Assembly (NCBI RefSeq): GCF_036881825.1
Contig: NZ_JBAJMW010000007.1
Span: forward strand, 62,001-126,000
Source of the DNA: Tersicoccus mangrovi
GTDB taxonomy: Bacteria > Actinomycetota > Actinomycetes > Actinomycetales > Micrococcaceae
Length of the DNA stretch: 64,000 nt
Direction: 5' to 3'
The notes under the pieces were generated by a model. It was not told the DNA's origin and searched no databases. It worked only from the letters and a program-made list of their open reading frames with translations. Positions 53,314-62,737 of the stretch are shown here, one piece after another (the first letter of the stretch is position 1; the number at the start of each line of letters is the position of its first letter). A program made the translations under genes and the position numbers.

Positions 53314-54630
53314 TCAGTCGGCCCGGATGCCGATGTCGAAGCCGTGCCGGATGAGCCGATCGGCCAGCACATCACCGAGGGCGAACGACGGGGTCAGCAC
53401 CCCGCCACGCCCGGCGTCGCCCTCACCGGCGGCCAGCGCCAGGGCGGTCTGGCCGAGCATGATCGCGGTGCCGTCGTAGCCCGGGTCGTGGCGTGCGCCG
53501 ACGCGGGAGCGGACGGTCGTGCCGCTGCTCGTCTCGGCCACGGCCTCGAGCAGGAAGCGTCCGTTGGCACGGGCCCGCTCGCTCGGACCCTCACCGGCGG
53601 CCGGCAGCAGCCGGTCCCACACGGGGTCGAGCGCCGGAACGGCCAGCGCCGCGAACCCGAGCGCCATCAGCCGCCGCAGCGCCCGTGCTCGGAGCGCACC
53701 GCGCATGCCTCGTCCGGTGTCGGTGACCTCGCGGTAGCGGAACCGCGATCCGTAGGCGCCGCCGGTCAGGGCGTTGCTGCGCCGCACCAGCGGCTCGTTG
53801 TAGCTGGCCATGAAGAACGGCCCGAACCAGATGCCGTCGTCCTCGACCCCGAAGCGGGAGCGGCTGCTGCGCCGGTCGGTCCGGGCAGAGCTGCTCCTTC
53901 CCGGCTCCGCCGGGTCGAGGGCGTGCGGGTCCAGCATCGTCCGCGCCGCCGCACGGTCCGCGCGCGCCTCGGCCATCTGCGTGCGCGCCGAGGCGACCGT
54001 GCCGCCGCTGGCGCCCCCGCGCATCCGCCGCACGTGGGTCGTGACGTCGGTGAGCTCCCCCAGCCCGTGGGCCCGCGCGTGGGCGGCCGCCCGGGCCACG
54101 CCCAGGTCCGAGGGGATGGAGTCGAAGCCGCACGAGTGCACGATGCGGGCGCCGGTGCGCCGGGCCGTCTCGTCGGCCGCGTCCATGCTGCGCCGGACGA
54201 ACAGCACCTCCCCGGTCAGGTCCGCGTAGTCGGTGCCGGCCTCCGCGCAGGCGCGCACGAGCGGTAGCCCGTGCGTCGCGTAGGGACCGACGGTGGTGAC
54301 GACGACGCGGGTGCGCTCGGCCATCGCTCGCAGCCCCGCCTCGGCGCCGGCGTCGACGACGATGATGGGCCAGCCCGACGCGCCGGACGGCAGGGCCGCC
54401 CGCACCTCCTCCAGCCGTGCCCGGTTGCGTCCGGCCAGGGCGATCCGCACGGGTTCTCCCGCCGGCCTGCCGGGCTCGGCGGCGGCGTGCGCGGCCAGGT
54501 GCCCCGCCGTCAGCCGGCCGACGAAGCCGGTGGCGCCGAACAGGACGATGTCGAACTCGCGCGCCGCGGAGGGCGCGGCGTCGGTATCCGGCCGGGTATC
54601 GGGCTGGGGGTCGGACGGCGTCGCGGTCAT
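53314..54630 (-). CDS. saccharopine dehydrogenase-like / trans-acting enoyl reductase family oxidoreductase
   Basis: 438 residues. N-terminal Rossmann fold with LFGATGFVGRLTAGHL (30-45), VVTTVGPYATHGLPLVRACAEAGTDYADLTGE and the HSCGFDSIPSDLGV region are typical of the saccharopine-dehydrogenase-like family, which includes the mycobacterial trans-acting enoyl reductase (Rv2953). Reductase action on a lipid or polyketide-like substrate is possible. A Ser/Arg-rich insert (SSSARTDRRSSRSR) lies around 240. ATG 54630 overlaps the hydrolase stop. Last gene of the ethA-like operon. Confidence 0.85.
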   Translation of the reverse strand: MTATPSDPQPDTRPDTDAAPSAAREFDIVLFGATGFVGRLTAGHLAAHAAAEPGRPAGEPVRIALAGRNRARLEEVRAALPSGASGWPIIVVDAGAEAGLRAMAERTRVVVTTVGPYATHGLPLVRACAEAGTDYADLTGEVLFVRRSMDAADETARRTGARIVHSCGFDSIPSDLGVARAAAHARAHGLGELTDVTTHVRRMRGGASGGTVASARTQMAEARADRAAARTMLDPHALDPAEPGRSSSARTDRRSSRSRFGVEDDGIWFGPFFMASYNEPLVRRSNALTGGAYGSRFRYREVTDTGRGMRGALRARALRRLMALGFAALAVPALDPVWDRLLPAAGEGPSERARANGRFLLEAVAETSSGTTVRSRVGARHDPGYDGTAIMLGQTALALAAGEGDAGRGGVLTPSFALGDVLADRLIRHGFDIGIRAD

Positions 54631-55535
54631 CGGTCGCTGGTCTCCGGGTCGTGGTCGGGATGCGGGGCGGCATCGGGGGTGTCGTCGACGCCGTCGCCGG
54701 TGGTATCGCTGTTCGCGGCCCAGAACGTCTGGATGAGCCGGGAGAACTCCTCGGCCCGTTCCACCTGGGGCAGGTGACCGGTGTTGGGGAAGACATGCAG
54801 CGTGGCGTTGGGCAGTGCGGTGGCGACCGCCTCGGAGTGGGCGATCGGCAGGATGAGGTCCTTCTGACCCCACAGCACGAAGGTCGGGATGTCGAGCTCG
54901 ACCATCCGGGCGAGCAGCTCCCGGCGCCATCGGGCCCGCACGCCCCACAGGTTGCCCATCCCGTTCAGGGTCGTCAGCATCACGTCCGGGCCGTGGGGCC
55001 GCCGGGCGAACCGCATGCCGCGGTCGAGCCGCTCCGGCGTCACCAGTTCCCGGCTGACGTAGAGGCCGCGCTCGGCGTTGTAGATCTGCTTCGTGTTGGG
55101 CCGCTTGAGCAGGAACCGCCCGAGGGGGCGGATCGCCATGAGCCGCAGTGCGGGCGTCACGGTGCGGCCGAAGCCCGCGCTGTTCGCGAGGACGAGGGTG
55201 CGCACGCGTTCGGGGGCGAGGGCGGCGACCTGCATCGCGACGGCCCCGCCCATCGAGTTGCCGACGAGGTGTGCGCGCTCGATGCCGAGTTCGGTCATCA
55301 CGCCGAGCACGGCGCGGGCCATCGTCTCCATCGTGTTGGGTGCCGTCGGCGGTCCCGACTCACCGAACCCGGGCAGGTCCACGCTCGTCACCCGGAAGTG
55401 CGGCGAGAGCAGCTCGTGCTGTTCGTCCCAGTCCTCGAGGCTGCGGGCGATGCCGTGCAGCAGCACGACGTCGGGCCCCTCCCCGGTGGTCCGGTACCGC
55501 AGGTCGGCGCCCTCGACCGTCATCCTGTCCATCAT
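54627..55535 (-). CDS. alpha/beta hydrolase
   Basis: 302 residues. VLLHGIARSLEDWDEQ (oxyanion HG), nucleophile elbow VGNSMGGAVAM with Ser94, late acid in WGQKDLILP and His in PNTGHLPQVERAEEF. Following a Baeyer-Villiger-type monooxygenase, it could hydrolyse the ester it makes. ATG 55535 (or 55532) overlaps the monooxygenase stop. C-terminal 25 residues are Asp/Pro-rich. Confidence 0.88.
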   Translation of the reverse strand: MMDRMTVEGADLRYRTTGEGPDVVLLHGIARSLEDWDEQHELLSPHFRVTSVDLPGFGESGPPTAPNTMETMARAVLGVMTELGIERAHLVGNSMGGAVAMQVAALAPERVRTLVLANSAGFGRTVTPALRLMAIRPLGRFLLKRPNTKQIYNAERGLYVSRELVTPERLDRGMRFARRPHGPDVMLTTLNGMGNLWGVRARWRRELLARMVELDIPTFVLWGQKDLILPIAHSEAVATALPNATLHVFPNTGHLPQVERAEEFSRLIQTFWAANSDTTGDGVDDTPDAAPHPDHDPETSDR

Positions 55536-57100
55536 GCGACCACTTTCTCATTCACAGGCGTGCGGGTGGTGGCGGTGCCGGCAGTGCCGGAGGATCGGGT
55601 GAAGCGCAGGCCACGCCCGGTGATCCGGCCCCAGCGGAACATCGCCAGGTCCAGCAGGTAGTTCTGGTTGATCCTCCACGGTGCCTTCGGTCCCTGCCGC
55701 GGCAGCACGTCGACGCTGCGGTTGATGTACCCAGAATTCAAGTCCAGCAGCGGCGTCCGCGCCTCGGTCGGCACGTCGGGGGCCACCGGCGTCACGACGT
55801 CGGCGTGCCGGCGCTGCATCCGCGTGAGCACCCGGACGAGGAACCGGTTGACCAGATCGATCTTCAGGGTCCACGAGGCGTTCGTGTAGCCGATCGCCAG
55901 GGCCAGGTTCGGGACGCCGTCGAGCATGGCGCCCTGGTAGGTGAGCCGCTGCGACGGGTCCACGGTCTGCCCGTCGACCCGCAGCGTCATGCCGCCGAGC
56001 AGCTGCAGCCGCAGGCCCGTGGCGGTGACGATGATGTCGGCGGGCAGGGTGCGGCCCGAGGTGAGGCGGATGCCGTCGGCGGTGAACCGGTCGATGGTGT
56101 CGGTGACGACCTCGGCCTTGCCGTCCCGGATGCTGCGGAACAGGTCTCCGTCGGGCACCGCGCACAGCCGCTGGTCCCACGGGTTGTAGGGCGGCAGGAA
56201 GTGGGTGTCCACGTCGTAGTCCTGCGGCAGCTTGCGCGTCACCGCGGTCAGCAGCTGCTTCTTCATCACCTCGGGGCGGCGTCGGCTGAGCTGGTAGCTG
56301 GCCATCTGCATCATGACGTTGCGCCAGCGCAGCAGCGGTTCGACGACGGGCGTCGGCAGCCGGCGGCGCAGCTTCACGGCGGTGCGGTCCATCGACGGCA
56401 GGCTGAAGATCCACGTCGGCGTGCGCTGCAGCATCGTCACGTGCGCGCCGAGCTTCGCCAGGGCGGGCACGAGGGTCACCGCGGTGGCGCCGCTGCCGAT
56501 GACGACGACGTGGCGGCCGTCGACGTCGAGCCCGTCGGGCCACTGCTGCGGGTGCACGAGCCGGCCGCCGAAGTCCGCGGCACCGAGGAACTCGGGCGTG
56601 TACCCGGCGTCGTACCGGTAGTAGCCGGCGCAGACGTAGAGGAAGCCGGTGGTCATCGTCGTGGTGCGCCCGTCCCGCTCGACGGTGACGGTCCAGCGGC
56701 CGGTCCCGGAGTCGAAGGCGGCCTCGACGACACGGTGCCCGTAGCGGATCAGCCGGTCCACGCCGCGTTCGCGCGCGGTGTCGCGGACGTACTCGAGGAT
56801 GTCCGGCCCCGAGGCCAGCGCGCTCGCCTCGCGCCACGGGCGGAAGGAGTAGCCGAGGGTGAGCATGTCCGAGTCGGAGCGCACGCCCGGGTACCGGAAC
56901 AGGTCCCAGGTGCCGCCGAGGGATTCGCGCGCCTCGAGGATCGCCAGGGACTTCTCGGGGAACCGCTCCCCCAGCGTCACGGCCGCCCCGATGCCGGAGA
57001 GCCCGGCGCCGATGATGAGCAGGTCGACGTGCTCGGAACCCTCGCGTTCGTGGTCGGCACGCTCGACCGGGGTGGACTCGGTACGGGACGACGTCGTCAT
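55532..57100 (-). CDS. ethA: EthA-like FAD-containing Baeyer-Villiger monooxygenase
   Basis: 522 residues. FAD Rossmann GAGLSGIG (31-38), LEARESLGGTWDLFRYPGVRSDSDM, the Baeyer-Villiger fingerprint FGGRLVHPQQW (177-187), NADP motif GSGATA (202-207) and NPWDQRLCAVPDGDLF. Identity to mycobacterial EthA is visible over the whole length (for example IVTATGLRLQLLGG, GYTNASWTLKIDLV). EthA oxidises ketones to esters and activates thioamide pro-drugs. ATG 57100 has no strong ribosome site. The gene opens an operon with a hydrolase and a reductase, and is divergent from an EthR-like gene. Confidence 0.9.
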   Translation of the reverse strand: MTTSSRTESTPVERADHEREGSEHVDLLIIGAGLSGIGAAVTLGERFPEKSLAILEARESLGGTWDLFRYPGVRSDSDMLTLGYSFRPWREASALASGPDILEYVRDTARERGVDRLIRYGHRVVEAAFDSGTGRWTVTVERDGRTTTMTTGFLYVCAGYYRYDAGYTPEFLGAADFGGRLVHPQQWPDGLDVDGRHVVVIGSGATAVTLVPALAKLGAHVTMLQRTPTWIFSLPSMDRTAVKLRRRLPTPVVEPLLRWRNVMMQMASYQLSRRRPEVMKKQLLTAVTRKLPQDYDVDTHFLPPYNPWDQRLCAVPDGDLFRSIRDGKAEVVTDTIDRFTADGIRLTSGRTLPADIIVTATGLRLQLLGGMTLRVDGQTVDPSQRLTYQGAMLDGVPNLALAIGYTNASWTLKIDLVNRFLVRVLTRMQRRHADVVTPVAPDVPTEARTPLLDLNSGYINRSVDVLPRQGPKAPWRINQNYLLDLAMFRWGRITGRGLRFTRSSGTAGTATTRTPVNEKVVA

Positions 57101-57118
57101 GACGCCACGCTATCAACA

Positions 57119-57138
57119 CCCTGTCGAGAGTTACAGGG
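57119..57138. promoter_or_regulatory. inverted repeat in the ethA-ethR intergenic region
   Basis: CCCTGT and ACAGGG separated by 8 bp, in the 69-bp gap shared by both divergent genes. A likely operator for the EthR-like regulator. Confidence 0.5.
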
Positions 57139-57169
57139 GCTGGAGGTTACCGGATCGTAGACTGGCGCC

Positions 57170-57814
57170 ATGACCGAGCCCTCTGCCGACCTGCCGCTCG
57201 GCCGCCGCAGCCGCTCCCGGCCGCACGGCGACGAGCGCGAAGGCAGGATCCTCGCCACGGCCGAACGGCTGCTGGCGGACCGGTCGCTGCAGGAGATCTC
57301 GATCGGCGAACTCGCCGCGGGCGCCGGCATCTCGCGGCCGACGTTCTACTTCTACTTCGCCTCGAAGGAGGACGTGCTGATCGCCCTCGTCGAGAACGTG
57401 GTCGACGAGGCGGAGGCAACCGTCGGACGCCTGTTCTCGGGCGCGCCCGCGGACAGCGCCGAGCGCTGGCGCGGCGTGATCCAGGGCTACCACGACGTGT
57501 TCGGGCGGCACCGGCGGCTGAGCGAGACCCTGATCGAGGCCCGGCACGTGTGGCCGAAGCTCTCCGCCGTGTGGGCCGGGGTGCAGGACTACTGGGTCGA
57601 GAACACGGCGCGGGCGATCGAATCCGAGCGCGCCCACGGCAACGCCCCGGCCGGACTGCCGGCCCGCGACATCGCCACCGCGCTGCTCCAGCTCAACGAG
57701 CGCGTCATCCAGGCGGACCTGGCGCAGGAGCCGTTGCGGCTGGCGAGCGACGCTGTCGTGCCCACCCTGCTCCACCTGTGGCACACCGCGATCTACGGGG
57801 TACCGCCGGCCTGA
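57170..57814 (+). CDS. ethR: EthR-like TetR family regulator
   Basis: 214 residues. TetR HTH with SIGELAAGAGISRPTFYFYFASKEDVL (about 42-68), strongly resembling mycobacterial EthR (same GISRPTFYFYF and the C-terminal ARDIATALLQLNERV / LLHLWHTAIYG blocks). EthR represses ethA and binds hydrophobic ligands. ATG 57170. Divergent arrangement with an ethA-like gene supports the assignment. Confidence 0.88.
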   Translation: MTEPSADLPLGRRSRSRPHGDEREGRILATAERLLADRSLQEISIGELAAGAGISRPTFYFYFASKEDVLIALVENVVDEAEATVGRLFSGAPADSAERWRGVIQGYHDVFGRHRRLSETLIEARHVWPKLSAVWAGVQDYWVENTARAIESERAHGNAPAGLPARDIATALLQLNERVIQADLAQEPLRLASDAVVPTLLHLWHTAIYGVPPA

Positions 57815-57827
57815 CCGGCCCGAACGC

Positions 57828-57850
57828 CAATGTGGACAGCGTTCACATTG
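57828..57850. promoter_or_regulatory. dyad-symmetric site upstream of the VOC gene
   Basis: Half-site AATGTGGAC (57829-57837) faces its partner GTTCACATT (57841-57849) across 3 bp; one pair of 9 is mismatched, and C/G flanks extend it. It is 78 bp upstream of the VOC start. Sites of this TGTGRAC-N3-GTYCACA form are typical for TetR/GntR-like factors. Confidence 0.5.
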
Positions 57851-57927
57851 TGGCCTAGGCTCGCGGTGACATCGACTCGCTGCGGCATGGCCGCACGGTG
57901 ACACGCCCCGCCGACAGGAGCACTCTC

Positions 57928-58320
57928 GTGGACATGAAGCTGGAACTGGTACCGCTGCCCGTCGCCGACGTCGACCGGGCCAAGGCGTTCTACGTCGACA
58001 AGCTCGGGTTCCACGCCGACGTCGACGTGACCCCGGCGGACGGTGTGCGCGTCGTCCAGGTGACGCCGCCGGGTTCGGGCTGCTCGGTCGGGTTCGGGAC
58101 CGGGCTGGAGGCGTACACCGGCACCCCGGGCACCGTGCGGGCGCTGCATCTGGTGGTCGAGGACGTCGAGGCGGCGCGGGCGGAGCTGGTGGAGCGCGGC
58201 GTGGACGTCGGCCCGGTCACGGACGTCGGCGGCGGCGTGCGCTACGCGGGCTTCGCCGACCCGGACGGCAACACTCTGGAGCTGCAGGAGATGGCCTGGC
58301 GCCGCGGCGACACGTTCTGA
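57928..58320 (+). CDS. VOC superfamily (glyoxalase/bleomycin-resistance-like) protein
   Basis: 130 residues with two beta-alpha-beta-beta-beta modules: LELVPLPVADVDRAKAFYVDKLGF and LHLVVEDVEAARAELVERGVDV...FADPDGNTLELQE. The last Glu is a likely metal ligand; the substrate is unknown. GTG 57928 is preferred as AGGAG lies 7 nt upstream; ATG 57934 is the alternative. Confidence 0.85.
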   Translation: MDMKLELVPLPVADVDRAKAFYVDKLGFHADVDVTPADGVRVVQVTPPGSGCSVGFGTGLEAYTGTPGTVRALHLVVEDVEAARAELVERGVDVGPVTDVGGGVRYAGFADPDGNTLELQEMAWRRGDTF

Positions 58321-58435
58321 TGTCGGCCCGGTGAGGGCCCGCTCGGGCACTCGGCCTCCCGGCCATCACCGGACCCAGAACGCACGAAGTCCCGGCCAGC
58401 GCGAGCCGTCCGGGACCGCGTGCGTGCGGAGCAAC

Positions 58436-59074
58436 TCAGCCGAGGGCGCTGACCAGGGACGACGCGAAGGCGACGCCATGGTCCTTCTGCTCGTCCCCCG
58501 GCGTCACGACGAGGACGCCCGGCAGTGCCTTCAGGTAGCAGACGTTCGACTTGCCGGCCGTCTGCCCGCAGAAGCCGGAGCCCACGGCCTTCTTCGCCGT
58601 GACGATGTACGCGACGGACGCGGTGAAGTCCATGCCGGAGCGGTACTCGACGGTGGTGAGGTTGCCGTCGTTCTTGTACATCGTCGCCGGCCCTGAGCTG
58701 GAGGCGTCCTTCGTCCAGCTGCCGACGGCGGACGGCAGCTTCTGCGCCTTCGCCCCGGCGATCGGGGCGGAGGAGACCGGCCCTGCTGCCGCGGCGGAGG
58801 AGCTCTCCGCCGCCGACGGTGAGGCGGAAGCGCTCTCCGATGCCGAGGCGGAGGACGTCTCCGACGACGAGGCGGTTGGGGAAGCCGAGTCCGAGGCGGA
58901 TGCGGACGCCGAGTCCGAGGACGTGGCCGACATGGTGGCGGTGTCCGAGGCGGAGGCGCTCACCGCTGCGGACGAACCGGAGCCGGTGGCGCCGGTCGAG
59001 CCGGACGAACACGCCGTCAGGGTGCCGAGGGCCAGAACCGCACAGACGGCGGCGGGTGCGAGGTATCGCTTCAC
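58436..59074 (-). CDS. Ser/Ala-rich lipoprotein
   Basis: 212 residues. Signal peptide with lipobox LTAC (Cys22), then about 75 residues of Ser/Ala/Thr/Glu low complexity (23-98) forming a likely stalk, then a small domain with two Cys (GFCGQTAGKSNVCYL) that could form a disulfide. Unknown function; an exported surface or binding protein. GTG 59074 with AAAGGAA upstream. Confidence 0.75.
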   Translation of the reverse strand: MKRYLAPAAVCAVLALGTLTACSSGSTGATGSGSSAAVSASASDTATMSATSSDSASASASDSASPTASSSETSSASASESASASPSAAESSSAAAAGPVSSAPIAGAKAQKLPSAVGSWTKDASSSGPATMYKNDGNLTTVEYRSGMDFTASVAYIVTAKKAVGSGFCGQTAGKSNVCYLKALPGVLVVTPGDEQKDHGVAFASSLVSALG

Positions 59075-59204
59075 GAACCAGTTCCTTTCACGAGCGTCGG
59101 CGCCCCGCGATCGCGAGACGCATCAACGCGGTCCCCCCGAGAAACCGGACCGGTGACCCTTGAACCATAACGGCTCAGGGGCGCATCGTCGCAGGTCACA
59201 CGCG

Positions 59205-59244
59205 GAGAAGGCGGCCGGGACGTTGCCGTCTCGGCCGCCTTCTC
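59205..59244 (-). terminator. intrinsic terminator of pdxS
   Basis: 17-bp stem with one G-U pair (59205-59221 with 59228-59244) and a 6-nt loop, 27 bp past the pdxS stop. Confidence 0.8.
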
Positions 59245-59270
59245 GGTGCCGTGTTTCTACCGCGGACTGG

Positions 59271-60212
<942 letters not shown>

Positions 60213-60412
60213 AGCGGTTCGTTCCTTCGACTCGATCAATGGGTCACGCGGCGGTGCGCGCGGTGGTGCGCGGCGGCGGAGGGCACGCGGAGCGCCCTGT
60301 CGAGGGTAGGACATCGGGTCGCCGCGATGCGCGTCGCCCACCGGTCCACGGGCAGACGGGTGGCCCGCTCGACGTCGGTTCTCGTCGCCGAGTTCCGCGT
60401 CAGGCTGCGGTG

Positions 60413-61378
60413 TCAGCCTCCGGCGTCGTCGTCGCGGTCTCCGGCCTTCTCCCACGAGCGCAGGAAGGTGGCGACGTCGGTGGGCTCGATCGGGAATTCC
60501 GCGTTGTCCCGGTGCTGGAGGGTGCCGCGTCCGGTGAACATGTCGCGCAGGTACTGCATGCCCTGCCAGGCGGGGAAGACGGCGTCGGACGCGCGGTCGA
60601 CCCGTTGCGCCGCCACGATCATGGCGCTCAGGGTGCGCACACCGCCCGCACTGGAGAGCCGGTACGGCACCCCGGCGATCTCCCCGCTGATGCGCGCCAG
60701 GTCCCGGGCAGTGACGGAGTCGCCGACGAAGCGGACGAATCGCGGCTGGTCGCCGGGGTGCAGCGCCACCTCGGCGGTCACCGCGGCGGTGTCGTCCCGG
60801 GTGGTGAAGTCCAGCGGCTGGTCCGCGTCGACCCAGTAGAGGACCCGGCGGAGTCGGGGCTGCAGCACCGGCATCGGACCGGTCAGCAGGTCGGTGAAGG
60901 CGCCGACCAGCACGCTCGTCGTCGCGATCGACGCCCGGTCCGCCCGCCCGGCGAACTCGCGTCGGAGGTCGATGTTGCGGTTGTCGCCGCGGTGGGTGCG
61001 GGTCCAGTCCAGGCAGTAGTCCGAGGGGACGAAGCGGCGAACCCCGGCTTCCACGGCAGCGTCCACGAGCACGGACTGCCGGTCGACGATGACGTCCCGC
61101 AGGCCGTTCCAGGCGCTGACGACGGCGTCCACCCCGTCCAGTGCGGCGGTGACGCTCGCCGGTTCGGCCCACGTGACCGGCACCGTCGTCGCCCCGAGTC
61201 GCACGGACTCGGCCGTGCGCGCCGGATCGGCGCCGGCGTCGACCAGCATCCGTACCGTGGCACCGCGGTCCAGCAGGGCGCGGACGATGCGTCCGCCGAG
61301 GTCACCGGCGGCTCCGGCGACGGCGACGGCACCCGTTCGGGGTCCGGTTTCCGGGGTCGTCTGCCCGCTCTCGTCCAT
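60413..61378 (-). CDS. NmrA/isoflavone-reductase-like NAD(P)-binding protein
   Basis: 321 residues. Rossmann start VAVAGAAGDLGGRIVRALLDRG and RRFVPSDYCLDW match the NmrA-like atypical SDR group (isoflavone-reductase-like); the function is unknown. ATG 61378 has no strong ribosome site; an in-frame upstream ATG adds 19 residues. It lies between pgsA and pdxS, where the acyltransferase/mannosyltransferase genes are usual in actinobacteria. Confidence 0.78.
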   Translation of the reverse strand: MDESGQTTPETGPRTGAVAVAGAAGDLGGRIVRALLDRGATVRMLVDAGADPARTAESVRLGATTVPVTWAEPASVTAALDGVDAVVSAWNGLRDVIVDRQSVLVDAAVEAGVRRFVPSDYCLDWTRTHRGDNRNIDLRREFAGRADRASIATTSVLVGAFTDLLTGPMPVLQPRLRRVLYWVDADQPLDFTTRDDTAAVTAEVALHPGDQPRFVRFVGDSVTARDLARISGEIAGVPYRLSSAGGVRTLSAMIVAAQRVDRASDAVFPAWQGMQYLRDMFTGRGTLQHRDNAEFPIEPTDVATFLRSWEKAGDRDDDAGG

Positions 61379-61448
61379 GTCGCCATCCTGCCATCCGCGG
61401 GTCGATGGCGGGCTGGGAGCTTCCCGGGGGTTCACGTGGCCCGAGGCC

Positions 61449-62054
61449 TCAGGCCGTCGTCTGCTGGCGGACGGCGTGGATGCGCTGGCCCAGCGTCATG
61501 GCGGAGGCCACCGCCAGCAGGATCAGCACGACGAGCAGGCACACCGGCGGCAGGCCGAGGCCGGTGAACCCGGTGAAGACGAGGACGGCGACGAGCCGTT
61601 CGCTGCGCTCGGCGATGCCGACGTCGGCGCTCGCCCCGATCGCCTCGGCCCGCGCCCGGGCGTACGGCACCAGGCTGCCGAGGACGAGGCAGATCAACGC
61701 GACGACCGCGATCACCGCGTTGGCGCCGCCGGTGAAGTACCAGATGACGACGCCGGCGAAGATGGCCGCGTCGGCCACCCGGTCCAGCGTCGAGTCGAGG
61801 AACGCGCCCCACTCGCTGTGGCGGTCCAGGGCGCGCGCCATCAGGCCGTCGACGACGTCCGAGAACACGAACAGCGTGATGACGATCGTGCCCCAGAACA
61901 GCTGCCCGAGCGGGTAGAACACGAGCGCCGCCACGGTGACGCCGACGGTACCGACGATCGTCACCACGTCCGGTGAGACGTTCCGGCGCAGCAGGAACTG
62001 CGCCAGCGGCGTGAACAGCCGCGCGAAGAACGCCCGGGCGTACTTGTTGAGCAC
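61449..62054 (-). CDS. pgsA: CDP-alcohol phosphatidyltransferase, phosphatidylinositol phosphate synthase type
   Basis: 201 residues with about six membrane helices. The signature D-x2-DG-x2-AR-x8-G-x3-D-x3-D is intact (VVDGLMARALDRHSEWGAFLDSTLDRVAD). Location downstream of a HIT protein and thrS is the actinobacterial PgsA1 locus, whose enzyme makes phosphatidylinositol phosphate. GTG 62054 begins VLNKYARAFFARLF, 2 bp after the HIT stop. Confidence 0.9.
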   Translation of the reverse strand: MLNKYARAFFARLFTPLAQFLLRRNVSPDVVTIVGTVGVTVAALVFYPLGQLFWGTIVITLFVFSDVVDGLMARALDRHSEWGAFLDSTLDRVADAAIFAGVVIWYFTGGANAVIAVVALICLVLGSLVPYARARAEAIGASADVGIAERSERLVAVLVFTGFTGLGLPPVCLLVVLILLAVASAMTLGQRIHAVRQQTTA

Positions 62055-62056
62055 GG

Positions 62057-62737
62057 TCAGGCTCGAGCGTCGTCGGACACGGCGGTCTCGGACACCGGGG
62101 TGTAGGAGGCGGCGTCCGCCCGCTCCCCCGCGACCCGCTCGGCGACGTCGTCCCACGCCTCGTGCAGCTGCCGCCACTGCTCACCGAGGGTCTGGGTGAT
62201 GGCCTTGGTCTGCGCGATGACCGGCATGAAGTTGCCGTCGCCTGCCCACCGCGGCACCACGTGCTGGTGCAGGTGCGCGGCGAGGCTGCCACCGGCCACC
62301 TGCCCGAGGTTCAGCCCCACGTTGAACGCCTCCGGGTGGGAGACGTGCCGCACGACCTCGATGGCCGTGCGCGTGAGGGTCTGCACCTCGACGATCTCCT
62401 CGTCCGTGAGGTCGGACAGGTCCGCGACGTGCCGGTACGGGTTCACCAGCAGGTGCCCGGGGTTGTACGGGAACAGGTTGATCAGCACGAAGCAGGTCCG
62501 CCCGCGGTGGACGATGAGGGACTCCTCGTCGCTGCGCTTCGGCGCGTTGCAGAACGGGCAGTCCGCGTCCTTCGGCTTCTCCTCCCCCGTGATGTAGGCG
62601 AGGCGGTGCGGGGTCCACAGGCGCGCGAAGGCGTCGCGGTCCCCGGCCAGGGCGAAGTCGTCGGTGACGGCCGCGTCGGAGGCCGCGGTCGCGGCGTCGT
62701 CCCCGTGCCCCGAGGCCTGCCGGCCCGCCTCCGTCAC
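62057..62737 (-). CDS. HIT domain protein (Ap4A phosphorylase-like)
   Basis: 226 residues. HIT triad as HLHQHVVPRW, preceded by LFPYNPGHLLVNPYRHVADL and a CPFC pair (zinc). This arrangement matches the mycobacterial Ap4A phosphorylase Rv2613c, found beside thrS/pgsA. The N-terminal 33 residues and C-terminal 30 are Ala/Asp-rich. GTG 62737 overlaps the thrS stop. Confidence 0.9.
   Translation of the reverse strand: MTEAGRQASGHGDDAATAASDAAVTDDFALAGDRDAFARLWTPHRLAYITGEEKPKDADCPFCNAPKRSDEESLIVHRGRTCFVLINLFPYNPGHLLVNPYRHVADLSDLTDEEIVEVQTLTRTAIEVVRHVSHPEAFNVGLNLGQVAGGSLAAHLHQHVVPRWAGDGNFMPVIAQTKAITQTLGEQWRQLHEAWDDVAERVAGERADAASYTPVSETAVSDDARA

Noticed and set aside
33064..59270. Accessory block as a recent integrative element or prophage
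   Set aside because: No integrase, transposase, phage gene, flanking direct repeats or clear base-composition shift was seen; gene gain in steps is more likely.
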